DNA of 64,000 bases. Origin: Lacinutrix sp. 5H-3-7-4. GTDB lineage: Bacteria; Bacteroidota; Bacteroidia; Flavobacteriales; Flavobacteriaceae. Location: positions 124,001-188,000 of the forward strand of contig NC_015638.1 in assembly GCF_000211855.2 (NCBI RefSeq), in the 5' to 3' direction. Below, one piece after another: positions 16,901 through 25,667 of the stretch (within the stretch, counting starts at the first letter, position 1; each line of letters begins with the position of its first letter). The notes under the pieces were generated by a model. That model did no database searches. It had not been told where the DNA came from and saw only the letters and a program-made list of their open reading frames with translations. The position numbers were made by a program, and so were the translations under genes.

Positions 16901-16908
16901 CAAATATA
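16901..16908 (-). promoter_or_regulatory. -7 promoter element TATATTTG for the wza operon
   Basis: The minus strand reads TATATTTG, a perfect Bacteroidota -7 box (TAnnTTTG). A TTG lies 15 nt further upstream, shorter than the usual ~19. The box is 22 nt before the ATG of wza and excludes the alternative TTG start. Confidence 0.6.
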
Positions 16909-16982
16909 GCTTTTCGTCTTGAACAATAAAACTTTTGTCGGAATTTTTGGAATTTTGTCCGTTATTTGTAAAAAATTGAGCA

Positions 16983-18848
16983 TTGAACTATTTAACTGTT
17001 GAACAAATATCGAAATCCTACGGAGAGCTAACACTCTTCCAAAACATTTCATTTAGCATACACAAAGACCAAAAAGTAGCTTTTGTAGCTAAAAATGGCA
17101 CAGGAAAAACCTCTATACTTAATATTTTAGCTAAACTTGACGAGCCAGACACTGGTAATGTTATCTTTAGAAAAGATATAAAAGTTTCCTTTTTACCACA
17201 AGAACCATATTTAGATGGAGATATGACGGTTGAAGACACTATTTTTAATAGCGACAACCCTATTCTTGATATTATAAAAAACTACGAGAATGCTTTATTA
17301 AATCCTGAAGATACTGAAGCTTACCAAAAAGCTTTCGAACAAATGGACATACACCAAGCTTGGGATTTTGAAACGCAATACAAACAAATTCTCTTTAAAC
17401 TAAAGCTTGAAAACTTACAGCAAAAAGTAAGTAGCATGTCTGGTGGACAAAAAAAACGCCTTTCGTTAGCCAATGCTTTAATTAACAAACCAGACCTTTT
17501 AATTCTAGATGAGCCAACTAACCATTTAGATTTAGAAATGATAGAATGGCTAGAAGAATTTTTTGCTAAAGAAAACATCACGCTTTTTATGGTAACGCAC
17601 GACCGTTATTTTTTAGAGCGTGTGTGTAATGAAATTATAGAATTAGACCATGGCGAACTTTTCTCTTATAAAGGTAATTACTCATACTACTTAGAGAAAA
17701 AAGAAGCAAGAATAGAACAACAAGCTGTAGAAACAGGCAAAGCAAAACAACTTTATAAAAAAGAATTAACCTGGATGCGTCGCCAGCCTAAAGCACGTAC
17801 TACAAAATCTAAATCTAGAATAGACGATTTTACCGAGATAAAACATAAAGCGCACCAACGCCGTAAAGACCACGTAGTACAATTAGAACTTAACATGGAG
17901 CGTTTGGGAAGTAAAATTGTTGAACTTAAAAAAGTATCTAAAGCTTATAAAGATAAAATTATTTTAGATGGCTTTAGCTACATGTTTCAAAAAGGAGAAC
18001 GTGCAGGAATTATTGGTAAAAACGGTACTGGTAAATCTACATTTTTAAATATACTTACTCAAACAGCAGAGCCAGACTCAGGAAAAATTGTTGTTGGCGA
18101 AACTGTAAAATTTGGCTACTATACACAAGGTGGTATTACGCCAAAACCACAACAAAAAGTTATTGATATTGTTAGAGAGTTTGGTGATTACATACCATTA
18201 AAAAAGGGACGTCAAATTAGTGCACAGCAATTACTTGAACGTTTTCTATTCGATAGAAAAAAGCAATACGATTTTGTCGAAAAACTTAGTGGTGGCGAAC
18301 GCAAACGCCTATATTTATGTACAGTTCTAATTCAAAATCCCAATTTTTTAATTCTTGATGAACCTACTAACGATTTAGATATTGTAACATTAAACGTACT
18401 AGAAAGCTTCTTGTTAGATTTCCCAGGTTGTTTATTAGTGGTATCTCACGACCGTTATTTTATGGATAAAATTGTAGATCACCTGTTTGTTTTTAGAGGC
18501 AAAGGTGTTGTTGAAGATTTTCCAGGTAACTATAGCGATTTTAGAGCATACGAAGACAGCAAACCTGCTATTTCTGAAACTACAGACGAAGAAAAAAAAG
18601 AAAAGAAAAACTGGAAGAAAGATAGTAACGTAAAACTATCCTATAACGAGCAAAAAGAATATAAAAACTTAGAAAGTAAAATAAAATCTTTAGAGTTTGA
18701 TAAAATTGAATTAGAAAAAAAGTTCTTAAATCCAGACCTTTCTACAAATGAAATTAACGAACTATCAAACAAACTTCAGGTTATATTAGATAGTATAGAA
18801 GAAAAAGAAATGCGCTGGCTAGAACTAGCAGAAAAAATGGAAGAATAA
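16983..18848 (+). CDS. uup: ABC-F ATPase, Uup type
   Basis: A soluble protein with two ABC ATPase domains and no membrane part, 621 residues. Domain 1 has AKNGTGKT near residue 35 (the first Walker glycine is Ala), signature SGGQKKR and LILDEPTNHLD. Domain 2 has GKNGTGKST, LSGGERKR and LILDEPTNDLD. A basic inter-domain linker (WMRRQPKARTTKSKSRIDDF) would enter the ribosome. The C-terminal coiled coil after residue ~540 marks the Uup subgroup, which is linked to ribosome function and transposon precise excision in other bacteria. The start is TTG at 16983, as no ATG precedes the first conserved strand. It diverges from wza. Confidence 0.9.
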   Translation: MNYLTVEQISKSYGELTLFQNISFSIHKDQKVAFVAKNGTGKTSILNILAKLDEPDTGNVIFRKDIKVSFLPQEPYLDGDMTVEDTIFNSDNPILDIIKNYENALLNPEDTEAYQKAFEQMDIHQAWDFETQYKQILFKLKLENLQQKVSSMSGGQKKRLSLANALINKPDLLILDEPTNHLDLEMIEWLEEFFAKENITLFMVTHDRYFLERVCNEIIELDHGELFSYKGNYSYYLEKKEARIEQQAVETGKAKQLYKKELTWMRRQPKARTTKSKSRIDDFTEIKHKAHQRRKDHVVQLELNMERLGSKIVELKKVSKAYKDKIILDGFSYMFQKGERAGIIGKNGTGKSTFLNILTQTAEPDSGKIVVGETVKFGYYTQGGITPKPQQKVIDIVREFGDYIPLKKGRQISAQQLLERFLFDRKKQYDFVEKLSGGERKRLYLCTVLIQNPNFLILDEPTNDLDIVTLNVLESFLLDFPGCLLVVSHDRYFMDKIVDHLFVFRGKGVVEDFPGNYSDFRAYEDSKPAISETTDEEKKEKKNWKKDSNVKLSYNEQKEYKNLESKIKSLEFDKIELEKKFLNPDLSTNEINELSNKLQVILDSIEEKEMRWLELAEKMEE

Positions 18849-18855
18849 ATAAACC

Positions 18856-19629
18856 ATGCGAAAACTAATTATTGCGTACATAAAATTTTGGTTACGCTCT
18901 ACAAACCAACACGGCGTACAATCACCATTCGTTTACAGTTTAGTAACCAAATGTTTTTACAATAAAAAACCACAAAATGCTTATAGTAAATTAAAAGCCT
19001 ATAAAAAAGCATTATTACAAAACCAGCAAACTATACAGGTAACAGATTTAGGCGCAGGTTCGCAAACCACTAAAAGCAATACACGAGTTATTGCTAAAAT
19101 TGCAAAAAACGCAGGCACAACAAACCATCGCGCCAAACTATTTTATCGTTTAGTAAACTACTTTCAATTTCAAAACATTTTAGAATTAGGTACCTCTATG
19201 GGTATAGCAACACACGCTATGCATCAAGGCAATCCAAATGCACAAATCACTACTATTGAAGGTTGTCCAAATATTTCGGCATTTACAAAAGAAAGTTTTA
19301 AAAACTTCAACTTAAAAAACATAGAACTACTAACTGGAGATTTTAAAAAAGTAATGCAACCATTAGTACAAAACAAATACGATTTAATTTATTTTGATGG
19401 CAATCACCAAAAAGAAGCTACTTTAAATTATTTTGAAACTTTACTACCAAGCGCAACAAACGATTCTGTTTTTATTTTTGACGATATTTATTGGTCAAAA
19501 GAGATGACCGAAGCTTGGGAAACCATAAAAAAACATCCAAAAGTTACCGTAACAATAGACACCTTTTTTTGGGGTATTGTATTTTTTAGAAAAGAACAAG
19601 CCAAAGAGCACTTTACAATACGCGTATAA
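18856..19629 (+). CDS. SAM-dependent methyltransferase-like protein
   Basis: A 257-residue protein. A basic N-terminal helix (KLIIAYIKFWLRSTNQHGVQSPFVYSL) is followed by VTDLGAGS, a spacer, and ILELGTSMGIATHAM near residue 110, a class I SAM-binding loop. IEGCPNIS, YDLIYFDGNHQKEATLNYF and IFDDIYWSKEM supply the later motifs of an O-methyltransferase-like fold. HGVQSPFV near the start is common in a flavobacterial methyltransferase family of unknown substrate. It follows uup by 7 nt and is likely co-transcribed, though no functional tie is evident. Confidence 0.78.
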   Translation: MRKLIIAYIKFWLRSTNQHGVQSPFVYSLVTKCFYNKKPQNAYSKLKAYKKALLQNQQTIQVTDLGAGSQTTKSNTRVIAKIAKNAGTTNHRAKLFYRLVNYFQFQNILELGTSMGIATHAMHQGNPNAQITTIEGCPNISAFTKESFKNFNLKNIELLTGDFKKVMQPLVQNKYDLIYFDGNHQKEATLNYFETLLPSATNDSVFIFDDIYWSKEMTEAWETIKKHPKVTVTIDTFFWGIVFFRKEQAKEHFTIRV

Positions 19630-19720
19630 ATTTAGATTCTAATTTTCAACCAAAAGTTTTTCGCTTCAATATTTAACTTTTAACTTTGAAAGAATGGAAC
19701 TTTCCATAAATTAAAAACAC

Positions 19721-20293
19721 ATGAAAGTATATACAAAAACAGGAGATAAAGGCACAACTGCATTATTTGGCGGCACACGCGTTCCAAAACATCACATAAG
19801 AATAGATAGTTATGGTACTGTAGACGAGTTAAACTCGTACATAGGCTTAATTCGTGATCAAGAAATAAATCAGCTTTACAAAAATATCCTTATAATAATT
19901 CAAAACAAACTATTTACAGTTGGAGCAATATTAGCAACAGATCCAGAAAAAATGGTTTTAAAAAACGGAAAAGAACGCTTAAATATAAATAAAATCACTT
20001 CCGAAGATATTGAACTTCTCGAGCGTGAGATGGACAGTATGAACGAGTCACTACCACAAATGACGCATTTTGTTTTACCAGGTGGCCATCAAACAGTGTC
20101 ATTCTGTCACGTAGCACGCTGTGTTTGCCGTCGAGCGGAAAGACTAGCGTCTGCCTTAAATGATATTGAACCTTTTTTACCAGAAGCACTCACCTATTTA
20201 AACCGCCTTTCTGACTATCTTTTTGTATTGGCACGAAAGTTGACTCATGACTTGCAAGCAGACGAAGTTAAATGGATTCCTGAGAAACATTAA
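19721..20293 (+). CDS. Cob(I)alamin adenosyltransferase, PduO/MMAB type
   Basis: A 190-residue ATP:cob(I)alamin adenosyltransferase that makes adenosylcobalamin. The N-terminal ATP loop YTKTGDKGTTALFGG is typical, as are DSYGTVDELNSYIG, FVLPGG, CRRAER (ATP/cobalamin-binding arginines) and LNRLSDYLFVLAR. The trimeric enzyme is cytoplasmic and hands the cofactor directly to its mutase. The window also holds MeaB (29163-30236), the GTPase that protects methylmalonyl-CoA mutase, so this organism probably runs adenosylcobalamin-dependent propionate or succinyl-CoA metabolism. The gene has a 91-nt upstream gap and is likely transcribed on its own. Confidence 0.93.
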   Translation: MKVYTKTGDKGTTALFGGTRVPKHHIRIDSYGTVDELNSYIGLIRDQEINQLYKNILIIIQNKLFTVGAILATDPEKMVLKNGKERLNINKITSEDIELLEREMDSMNESLPQMTHFVLPGGHQTVSFCHVARCVCRRAERLASALNDIEPFLPEALTYLNRLSDYLFVLARKLTHDLQADEVKWIPEKH

Positions 20294-20416
20294 AGTTGCA
20301 CAGAATAAACAAACTTTTAAGCTGTTATTAAATAACACTGCAAAATATTTAGGTTCAAATAGTTTCAGTGAAAAATGACGTTCTTTTTTATTACTGAAAA
20401 ATAATTCACTTTTTTC

Positions 20417-20446
20417 TTGACTATTTAAACTAAAAATTTATTTTTG
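20417..20446 (+). promoter_or_regulatory. Consensus Bacteroidota promoter (TTG-N19-TATTTTTG)
   Basis: TTG at 20417-20419 and TATTTTTG at 20439-20446 are separated by exactly 19 bases, matching the -33/-7 consensus. Transcription would begin about 20453, leaving a short leader before the DUF2795 gene at 20470. Confidence 0.82.
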
Positions 20447-20469
20447 CAAAAAAATAAACCTATTAAGAA

Positions 20470-20691
20470 ATGTATTGGACATTAGAATTAGCATCTTATT
20501 TAAGTGATGCACCTTGGCCGGCAACTAAAGACGAACTTATCGATTACGCTATTAGAACAGGAGCGCCTTTAGAAGTTGTAGAAAATTTACAAGCCATTGA
20601 AGATGAAGGCGATTCTTACGATTCTATCGAAGAAATCTGGCCGGATTACCCAACAGATGAAGATTACCTCTGGAATGAGGACGAGTATTAA
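20470..20691 (+). CDS. DUF2795 domain protein
   Basis: A 73-residue acidic protein. LASYLSDAPWPATKDELIDYA and RTGAPLEVVENLQAI match the DUF2795 pattern, a small helical family of unknown role; the C-terminal third is rich in Asp, Glu and Tyr (WPDYPTDEDYLWNEDEY). It has a near-perfect promoter directly upstream and a strong terminator downstream, so it is a single-gene unit, possibly highly expressed. Confidence 0.85.
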   Translation: MYWTLELASYLSDAPWPATKDELIDYAIRTGAPLEVVENLQAIEDEGDSYDSIEEIWPDYPTDEDYLWNEDEY

Positions 20692-20760
20692 AACATTGCC
20701 TTACAACAATGTAATACTTGCTAGATATAGCAAGACTATATCTTATTTATAAAAAATACC

Positions 20761-20790
20761 AAAAAAAAGTCTCGATTAGAGACTTTTTTT
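20761..20790. terminator. Intrinsic terminator after the DUF2795 gene
   Basis: AAAGTCTC-GATTA-GAGACTTT forms an 8-bp stem with a 5-base loop, preceded by an A run and followed by T7. It separates the DUF2795 gene from secA. Confidence 0.92.
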
Positions 20791-20960
20791 GTGCGTTAAA
20801 ATTTAGCTAACCACAGCTAAAAACGTATATTTAAGCCCTTTTTAATTAAGGTGCAAAAGTGTTATTCTAAGCATCGCAAAAGAATCTCACAAATAACAAC
20901 TAAAATTAAGTTTTGCTTTTAGAAAAAACGCAAAACATTCAAAATATAAAACAGTAAACT

Positions 20961-23900
20961 ATGAGTTTTTTAGATTCCATTCTAAAAGTATTTGTTGGCG
21001 ATAAGTCTAAACAAGACGTAAAAGCCATTTCACCTTTAGTCGATAAAATAAAATCGTTTGAAGCTGCTCTTGAAGCTTTATCTCACGACGAATTAAGAGC
21101 AAAAACAATAGAGTTTAAAGCTATTATAGCCGAAACTCGCAAACCTTTTAACGAGCGTAAAGACAAACTAAAGGCAGAAGCAGATGCGACTGATGATATT
21201 GACAGACGTGAAGATATTTACCAAGAAATTGATAAAATTGAAGACGAATCTTACCAAGCTGTAGAAGTTACTTTAAAAGAAATTTTACCAGAAGCCTTTG
21301 CAGTTGTAAAAGAAACAGCAAAACGTTTTACAAATAACAGTGAAATTACTGTTACTGCAACACCATACGATAGAGAAGTTTCTGGAATGGGAGATTATGT
21401 AACCTTAGATGGAGACCAAGCAACATGGTCTAACTCTTGGGATGCAGCAGGAAAAGCAATTACCTGGGACATGATACACTACGATGTGCAATTAATTGGT
21501 GGTGTCGCTTTACATGAAGGTAAAATTGCCGAAATGCAAACAGGTGAAGGTAAAACATTAGTAGCAACATTACCGGTGTACTTAAATGCCTTAGCAGAAA
21601 AAGGTGTGCATTTAGTAACTGTAAACGACTATTTAGCAAAACGTGATATGGCATGGATGGCGCCAATATTTCAATTTCATGGCATGACCATAGATTGTAT
21701 AGATAATCACCGTCCAAACTCTGAAGGTCGCCGTAAAGCATACAACTCAGATATTACATACGGTACAAATAACGAATTTGGTTTCGATTATTTACGTGAT
21801 AATATGGCAAACTCGCCAGACGATTTAGTACAACGTCCGCATCACTACGCTATTGTAGATGAGGTAGATTCTGTATTAGTAGATGATGCTAGAACACCAT
21901 TAATAATTTCTGGACCAATACCTAAAGGAGACGTTCACGAATTTACAGCACTTAAACCTCAAGTAGAAAATATTGTAGCTGTACAACGTAAACAATTAGT
22001 ACAAACATTAGCAGAAGCTAAAAAATTAATTGCCGCCGGAGACGAAAAAGAAGGTGGTTTTCAATTACTACGTGTTTACAGAGGTATACCAAAAAATAAA
22101 GCGTTAATTAAGTTTTTAAGTGAAGAAGGTGTTAAACAATTACTTCAAAAAACCGAAAACGTTTACATGGCAGATAACAATCGTGAAATGCCAAAAGTTG
22201 ATGAAGCACTTTATTACGTAATAGAAGAAAAAAACAATCAAATTGAATTAACAGATAAAGGTATTGAATTCCTTTCTGGTAAAGACAATCCAGACTTCTT
22301 TGTCATGCCAGAAATTGGTATTGAAATAGCTAAAATTGAAGCAAAAGGTCTTTCATCTGAAGAAGAAGCAGAATTAAAAGAAGATTTATTTAGAGAATTT
22401 GGAGTAAAATCTGAACGTATACACACTTTAAACCAACTACTTAAAGCATACGCTTTATTTGAAAAAGACAACCAATATGTTGTTATGGATAATAAAGTAA
22501 TGATTGTAGATGAGCAAACAGGTCGTATTATGGATGGTCGTCGCTATAGTGATGGATTACACCAAGCGATTGAAGCAAAAGAAAATGTAAAAATTGAAGA
22601 TGCTACACAAACATTTGCAACAGTAACACTACAAAATTACTTTAGAATGTACCGCAAACTTTCTGGTATGACAGGTACAGCCGTGACAGAAGCAGGAGAG
22701 TTTTGGGAAATCTATGAACTTGATGTTGTAGAAATTCCTACAAACAGACCAATTGCACGTCACGATAAAGAAGATTTAGTTTATAAAACTAAACGAGAAA
22801 AATACAACGCGGTAATTGAAGAAGTAACAAAACTATCTCAACAAGGGCGTCCAGTATTAATTGGTACTACAAATGTTGAAATTTCTGAGTTACTTGGAAA
22901 AATGCTTAGCATTAGAAAAGTACCACACAATGTCCTTAACGCCAAATTACATAAAAAAGAAGCAGATATTGTTGCAGAAGCTGGACAACCAGGACAAGTA
23001 ACTATTGCAACTAACATGGCTGGTCGTGGTACAGATATTAAATTAATAGACAAAATTAAAGAAGCTGGAGGTTTAGCCATTATTGGTACAGAACGTCACG
23101 ATTCTAGACGTGTAGACAGACAGTTACGTGGTCGTGCTGGTCGTCAAGGAGATCCAGGAAGCTCACAGTTTTATGTGTCATTAGAAGATAATTTAATGCG
23201 ATTATTTGGTAGTGAACGTATTGCCAAAATGATGGATAGAATGGGATTAAAAGAAGGTGAAGTAATTCAGCATTCTATGATTTCTAAATCTATTGAACGT
23301 GCACAGAAAAAAGTTGAAGAAAATAACTTTGGTGTACGTAAGCGTTTATTAGAGTATGATGATGTAATGAACTCGCAACGTGAAGTTGTTTACAAACGTC
23401 GTCATCATGCCTTATTTGGTGAGCGTTTAAGAGTGGATTTAGCAAACATGATTTTTGATACTTCGGAAGGTATTGCCGAAACTAACAAAAATGCTAACGA
23501 CTTTAAAAACTTTGAGTTTGAGTTAATTCGTTACTTCTCTATGCCTTCACCTATAACTGAAGATGAGTTTAACAAATTATCTGCAACAGCTATAACAAAA
23601 CGTATTTATAATGCTGCTTTCGACCATTATAAAGCAAAAATGGAACGTAATGCAGAAGTTGCTTTCCCAGTAATTAAAGATGTTTACGAAAACCAAAGCG
23701 ATAAATACAAACGTATTGTTGTACCATTTACAGATGGTGTAAAAACTTTACAAGTTGTAACAGATTTAGAGCGTGCTTATGAGTCTCAAGGAAAAGAATT
23801 AGTAACAGATTTTGAAAAAAATATTACACTTGCCATTATTGATGATGCTTGGAAAACGCATTTACGTAAAATGGATGAGTTAAAACAATCTGTACAATTA

Positions 23901-24317
23901 GCAGTACACGAACAAAAAGATCCATTATTAATTTATAAGTTTGAAGCTTTTGAATTGTTTAAAACAATGATTGATCAAGTAAATAAAGATGTTATTTCAT
24001 TTTTATTTAAAGGCGAACTGCCAAGCGAAAATACAAACGCAATTAGCGAAGCTAGAGAAACTAAGAAAAAGGAAAACTTACAAACACAAAAAGAAGAAAT
24101 CCCTAATCTAGACGAGCGTTCTGCACAAAACAGACAAGCAGGAAACACACAACAACAGCAACAAGTAGTAGAAACTATTGTACGCGACCAACCAAAAATT
24201 GGACGTAACGATAAAGTGACTATCAAGCATGTTATGAGTGGTGAAAATAAAGTTGTTAAATTTAAACAGGCCGAACCTTTAATTGCTAAAGGCGAATGGG
24301 TTTTAGTTAACGATTAA
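20961..24317 (+). CDS. secA: Protein translocase ATPase SecA
   Basis: The motor that drives proteins through SecYEG. It has 1118 residues, longer than the ~900 of E. coli SecA. Walker A MQTGEGKT is near residue 192 and the Walker B region VDEVDSVLVDDARTPLIISG near 299. An extra ~120-residue insert follows at roughly 335-460 (AVQRKQLVQTL...SEEEAELKEDL). The second ATPase half has GTTNVEISELLGK, TNMAGRGTDIKL and GTERHDSRRVDRQLRGRAGRQGD in adjoining blocks. The C-terminus has a Gln-rich linker and ends in GEWVLVND, with none of the CxCx8C(H/C) zinc-finger residues that bind SecB. The gene stands alone between two terminators. Confidence 0.98.
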   Translation: MSFLDSILKVFVGDKSKQDVKAISPLVDKIKSFEAALEALSHDELRAKTIEFKAIIAETRKPFNERKDKLKAEADATDDIDRREDIYQEIDKIEDESYQAVEVTLKEILPEAFAVVKETAKRFTNNSEITVTATPYDREVSGMGDYVTLDGDQATWSNSWDAAGKAITWDMIHYDVQLIGGVALHEGKIAEMQTGEGKTLVATLPVYLNALAEKGVHLVTVNDYLAKRDMAWMAPIFQFHGMTIDCIDNHRPNSEGRRKAYNSDITYGTNNEFGFDYLRDNMANSPDDLVQRPHHYAIVDEVDSVLVDDARTPLIISGPIPKGDVHEFTALKPQVENIVAVQRKQLVQTLAEAKKLIAAGDEKEGGFQLLRVYRGIPKNKALIKFLSEEGVKQLLQKTENVYMADNNREMPKVDEALYYVIEEKNNQIELTDKGIEFLSGKDNPDFFVMPEIGIEIAKIEAKGLSSEEEAELKEDLFREFGVKSERIHTLNQLLKAYALFEKDNQYVVMDNKVMIVDEQTGRIMDGRRYSDGLHQAIEAKENVKIEDATQTFATVTLQNYFRMYRKLSGMTGTAVTEAGEFWEIYELDVVEIPTNRPIARHDKEDLVYKTKREKYNAVIEEVTKLSQQGRPVLIGTTNVEISELLGKMLSIRKVPHNVLNAKLHKKEADIVAEAGQPGQVTIATNMAGRGTDIKLIDKIKEAGGLAIIGTERHDSRRVDRQLRGRAGRQGDPGSSQFYVSLEDNLMRLFGSERIAKMMDRMGLKEGEVIQHSMISKSIERAQKKVEENNFGVRKRLLEYDDVMNSQREVVYKRRHHALFGERLRVDLANMIFDTSEGIAETNKNANDFKNFEFELIRYFSMPSPITEDEFNKLSATAITKRIYNAAFDHYKAKMERNAEVAFPVIKDVYENQSDKYKRIVVPFTDGVKTLQVVTDLERAYESQGKELVTDFEKNITLAIIDDAWKTHLRKMDELKQSVQLAVHEQKDPLLIYKFEAFELFKTMIDQVNKDVISFLFKGELPSENTNAISEARETKKKENLQTQKEEIPNLDERSAQNRQAGNTQQQQQVVETIVRDQPKIGRNDKVTIKHVMSGENKVVKFKQAEPLIAKGEWVLVND

Positions 24318-24355
24318 GCAAAATGCGATTATAAATCTATAATATAGCATACATT

Positions 24356-24386
24356 AAAACCGAAGTTTAATACTTCGGTTTTTTTA
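24356..24386 (+). terminator. Intrinsic terminator after secA
   Basis: AAAACCGAAG and CTTCGGTTTT pair perfectly around a 7-base loop and run into T7. It lies 39 nt after the secA stop. Confidence 0.9.
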
Positions 24387-24478
24387 TGCGCCATATTTAT
24401 TTACATCATAAAGTATACAATACTGTCCTATTCAATTTAATTTTGTAATTTTATTTAACTAACTAATACGCTAAAATT

Positions 24479-24886
24479 ATGCTTAAAAATATACTTGCAA
24501 CAGTTGTAGGTTTTGTTGTTGCTTCGGTTGTTGTTTACCTTTTCGAAACCGTAATTGGACACAATTTATTTCCTCTAGCCGAAGGTGCTAAACCAGAAGA
24601 TATTGAGTGGATAAAGGCCAATATGCAAGCTATTCCTGTAGGTTCTAAAATATTTGTAGTTATTGCTCATTTTATGGGCATAATTAGTGGTATGGCAATT
24701 GCTGGTTTTATTTCTAAAACAAGCATGATTCCTGCTTACATAGTTGGAGCTTTAATGCTATTAGCAACCTTTGCAACTATATTTATGTTACCTAAAGAAC
24801 TGTGGTTTACTGCTGCCGATGCTATTTTTGTTATTGCTGGTTTCTTTTTTGGAAAGTCGTTTGCGCAACGTTTTGTTTTTAATTAA
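24479..24886 (+). CDS. Small four-helix membrane protein of unknown function
   Basis: A 135-residue protein with four hydrophobic segments: ILATVVGFVVASVVVYLF, a second near residues 58-80 (IFVVIAHFMGIISGMAIAGF), a third near 86-104 (PAYIVGALMLLATFATIFML) and a fourth near 112-128. A polar loop between helices 1 and 2 (EGAKPEDIEWIKANM) is probably periplasmic. No catalytic motif is visible. A -7 box, TAATTTTG, lies at 24438-24445. The protein resembles small conserved flavobacterial membrane proteins, but I cannot name a family. Confidence 0.75.
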   Translation: MLKNILATVVGFVVASVVVYLFETVIGHNLFPLAEGAKPEDIEWIKANMQAIPVGSKIFVVIAHFMGIISGMAIAGFISKTSMIPAYIVGALMLLATFATIFMLPKELWFTAADAIFVIAGFFFGKSFAQRFVFN

Positions 24887-24924
24887 AAATTTCAATTTAA
24901 CTTTTTACGAAGAATAATTTAAAT

Positions 24925-25614
24925 TTATAATCCTAAAATAAGCTCAGGATTAATAGTATTTGCTTTATAAAAATCTAAATCTTTTAACGAGCAAACACCA
25001 GGATAATCACCTTTTTTGTCTTGCAAGTCTAAAATAATTTGAAAATGTAAATGTGGTGCGTAATCGCCATTTACTTCGGCTTTGCCTAAATGTGCGATAA
25101 CTTCTCCTTTTTTAACCTCGGCTCCTACTTTTAAATCTATTAAAGATTCACGAGATAAATGTCCGTAAAGTGTATAAAAAGTAAATGCTTCAACCGTGTG
25201 TTTTAAAATAATAGTTGGACCATAATCACCAAAATTAGTATTGTCTTTAAAGCTATGTATTTCGCCATTAAAAGCTGCTAAAACAGGTGTTCCTGCTGCT
25301 ATCCATAAATCTAAACCAATATGAATATTTCTCTCGGTTTCTGGATTTTGATTGTTAAAATAATCACTGCGATTATAAATGCCTCGTTTTTCTAAGTAAC
25401 CACCAAAGGCTACTTTTTTATTATGCGTTTTTAGGTAATTACCTATATAATTTTCCCAGGCTTGTGAAGAAGAAACATCAAGCGTTTTTAAGCTAGAATT
25501 TGTTTGAGAAAGATCTATAGCTATATAGTCGCTATTAGGAATTGAAGCATCAATAACATTAATGTTTTGCGATGCTAGCGATTTAAAAAAAGAAAGGTTT
25601 TTTTTAGAATTCAT
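24925..25614 (-). CDS. M23 family metallopeptidase-like protein without a signal peptide
   Basis: A 229-residue LytM-fold protein. HIGLDLW (the HxxxD zinc ligands) near residue 93, LYGHLS near 144 and HLHFQ near 185 supply the complete M23 metal site, so it may be an active peptidase. M23 enzymes usually cut peptidoglycan cross-bridges, but no signal peptide or membrane anchor is visible; the N-terminus is polar (MNSKKNLSFF). Either it is exported another way, it acts in the cytoplasm on another substrate, or the start is further upstream. A perfect 20-bp palindrome containing a -7-like box lies just before it. It is convergent with the membrane protein gene. Confidence 0.82.
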   Translation of the reverse strand: MNSKKNLSFFKSLASQNINVIDASIPNSDYIAIDLSQTNSSLKTLDVSSSQAWENYIGNYLKTHNKKVAFGGYLEKRGIYNRSDYFNNQNPETERNIHIGLDLWIAAGTPVLAAFNGEIHSFKDNTNFGDYGPTIILKHTVEAFTFYTLYGHLSRESLIDLKVGAEVKKGEVIAHLGKAEVNGDYAPHLHFQIILDLQDKKGDYPGVCSLKDLDFYKANTINPELILGL

Positions 25615-25642
25615 ATGTATTTATAAACCAATAGGTATTAAA

Positions 25643-25662
25643 TATTTTTGAATTCAAAAATA
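25643..25662. promoter_or_regulatory. Perfect 20-bp palindrome
   Basis: TATTTTTGAATTCAAAAATA is fully self-complementary and sits in the 53-nt gap between the M23 gene start and the stop of the DUF4097-like gene. Each half carries TATTTTTG, a -7 box in both directions; the minus-strand copy is placed correctly for the M23 gene, but no -33 TTG is at 19 nt. Confidence 0.5.
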
Positions 25663-25667
25663 AATAA

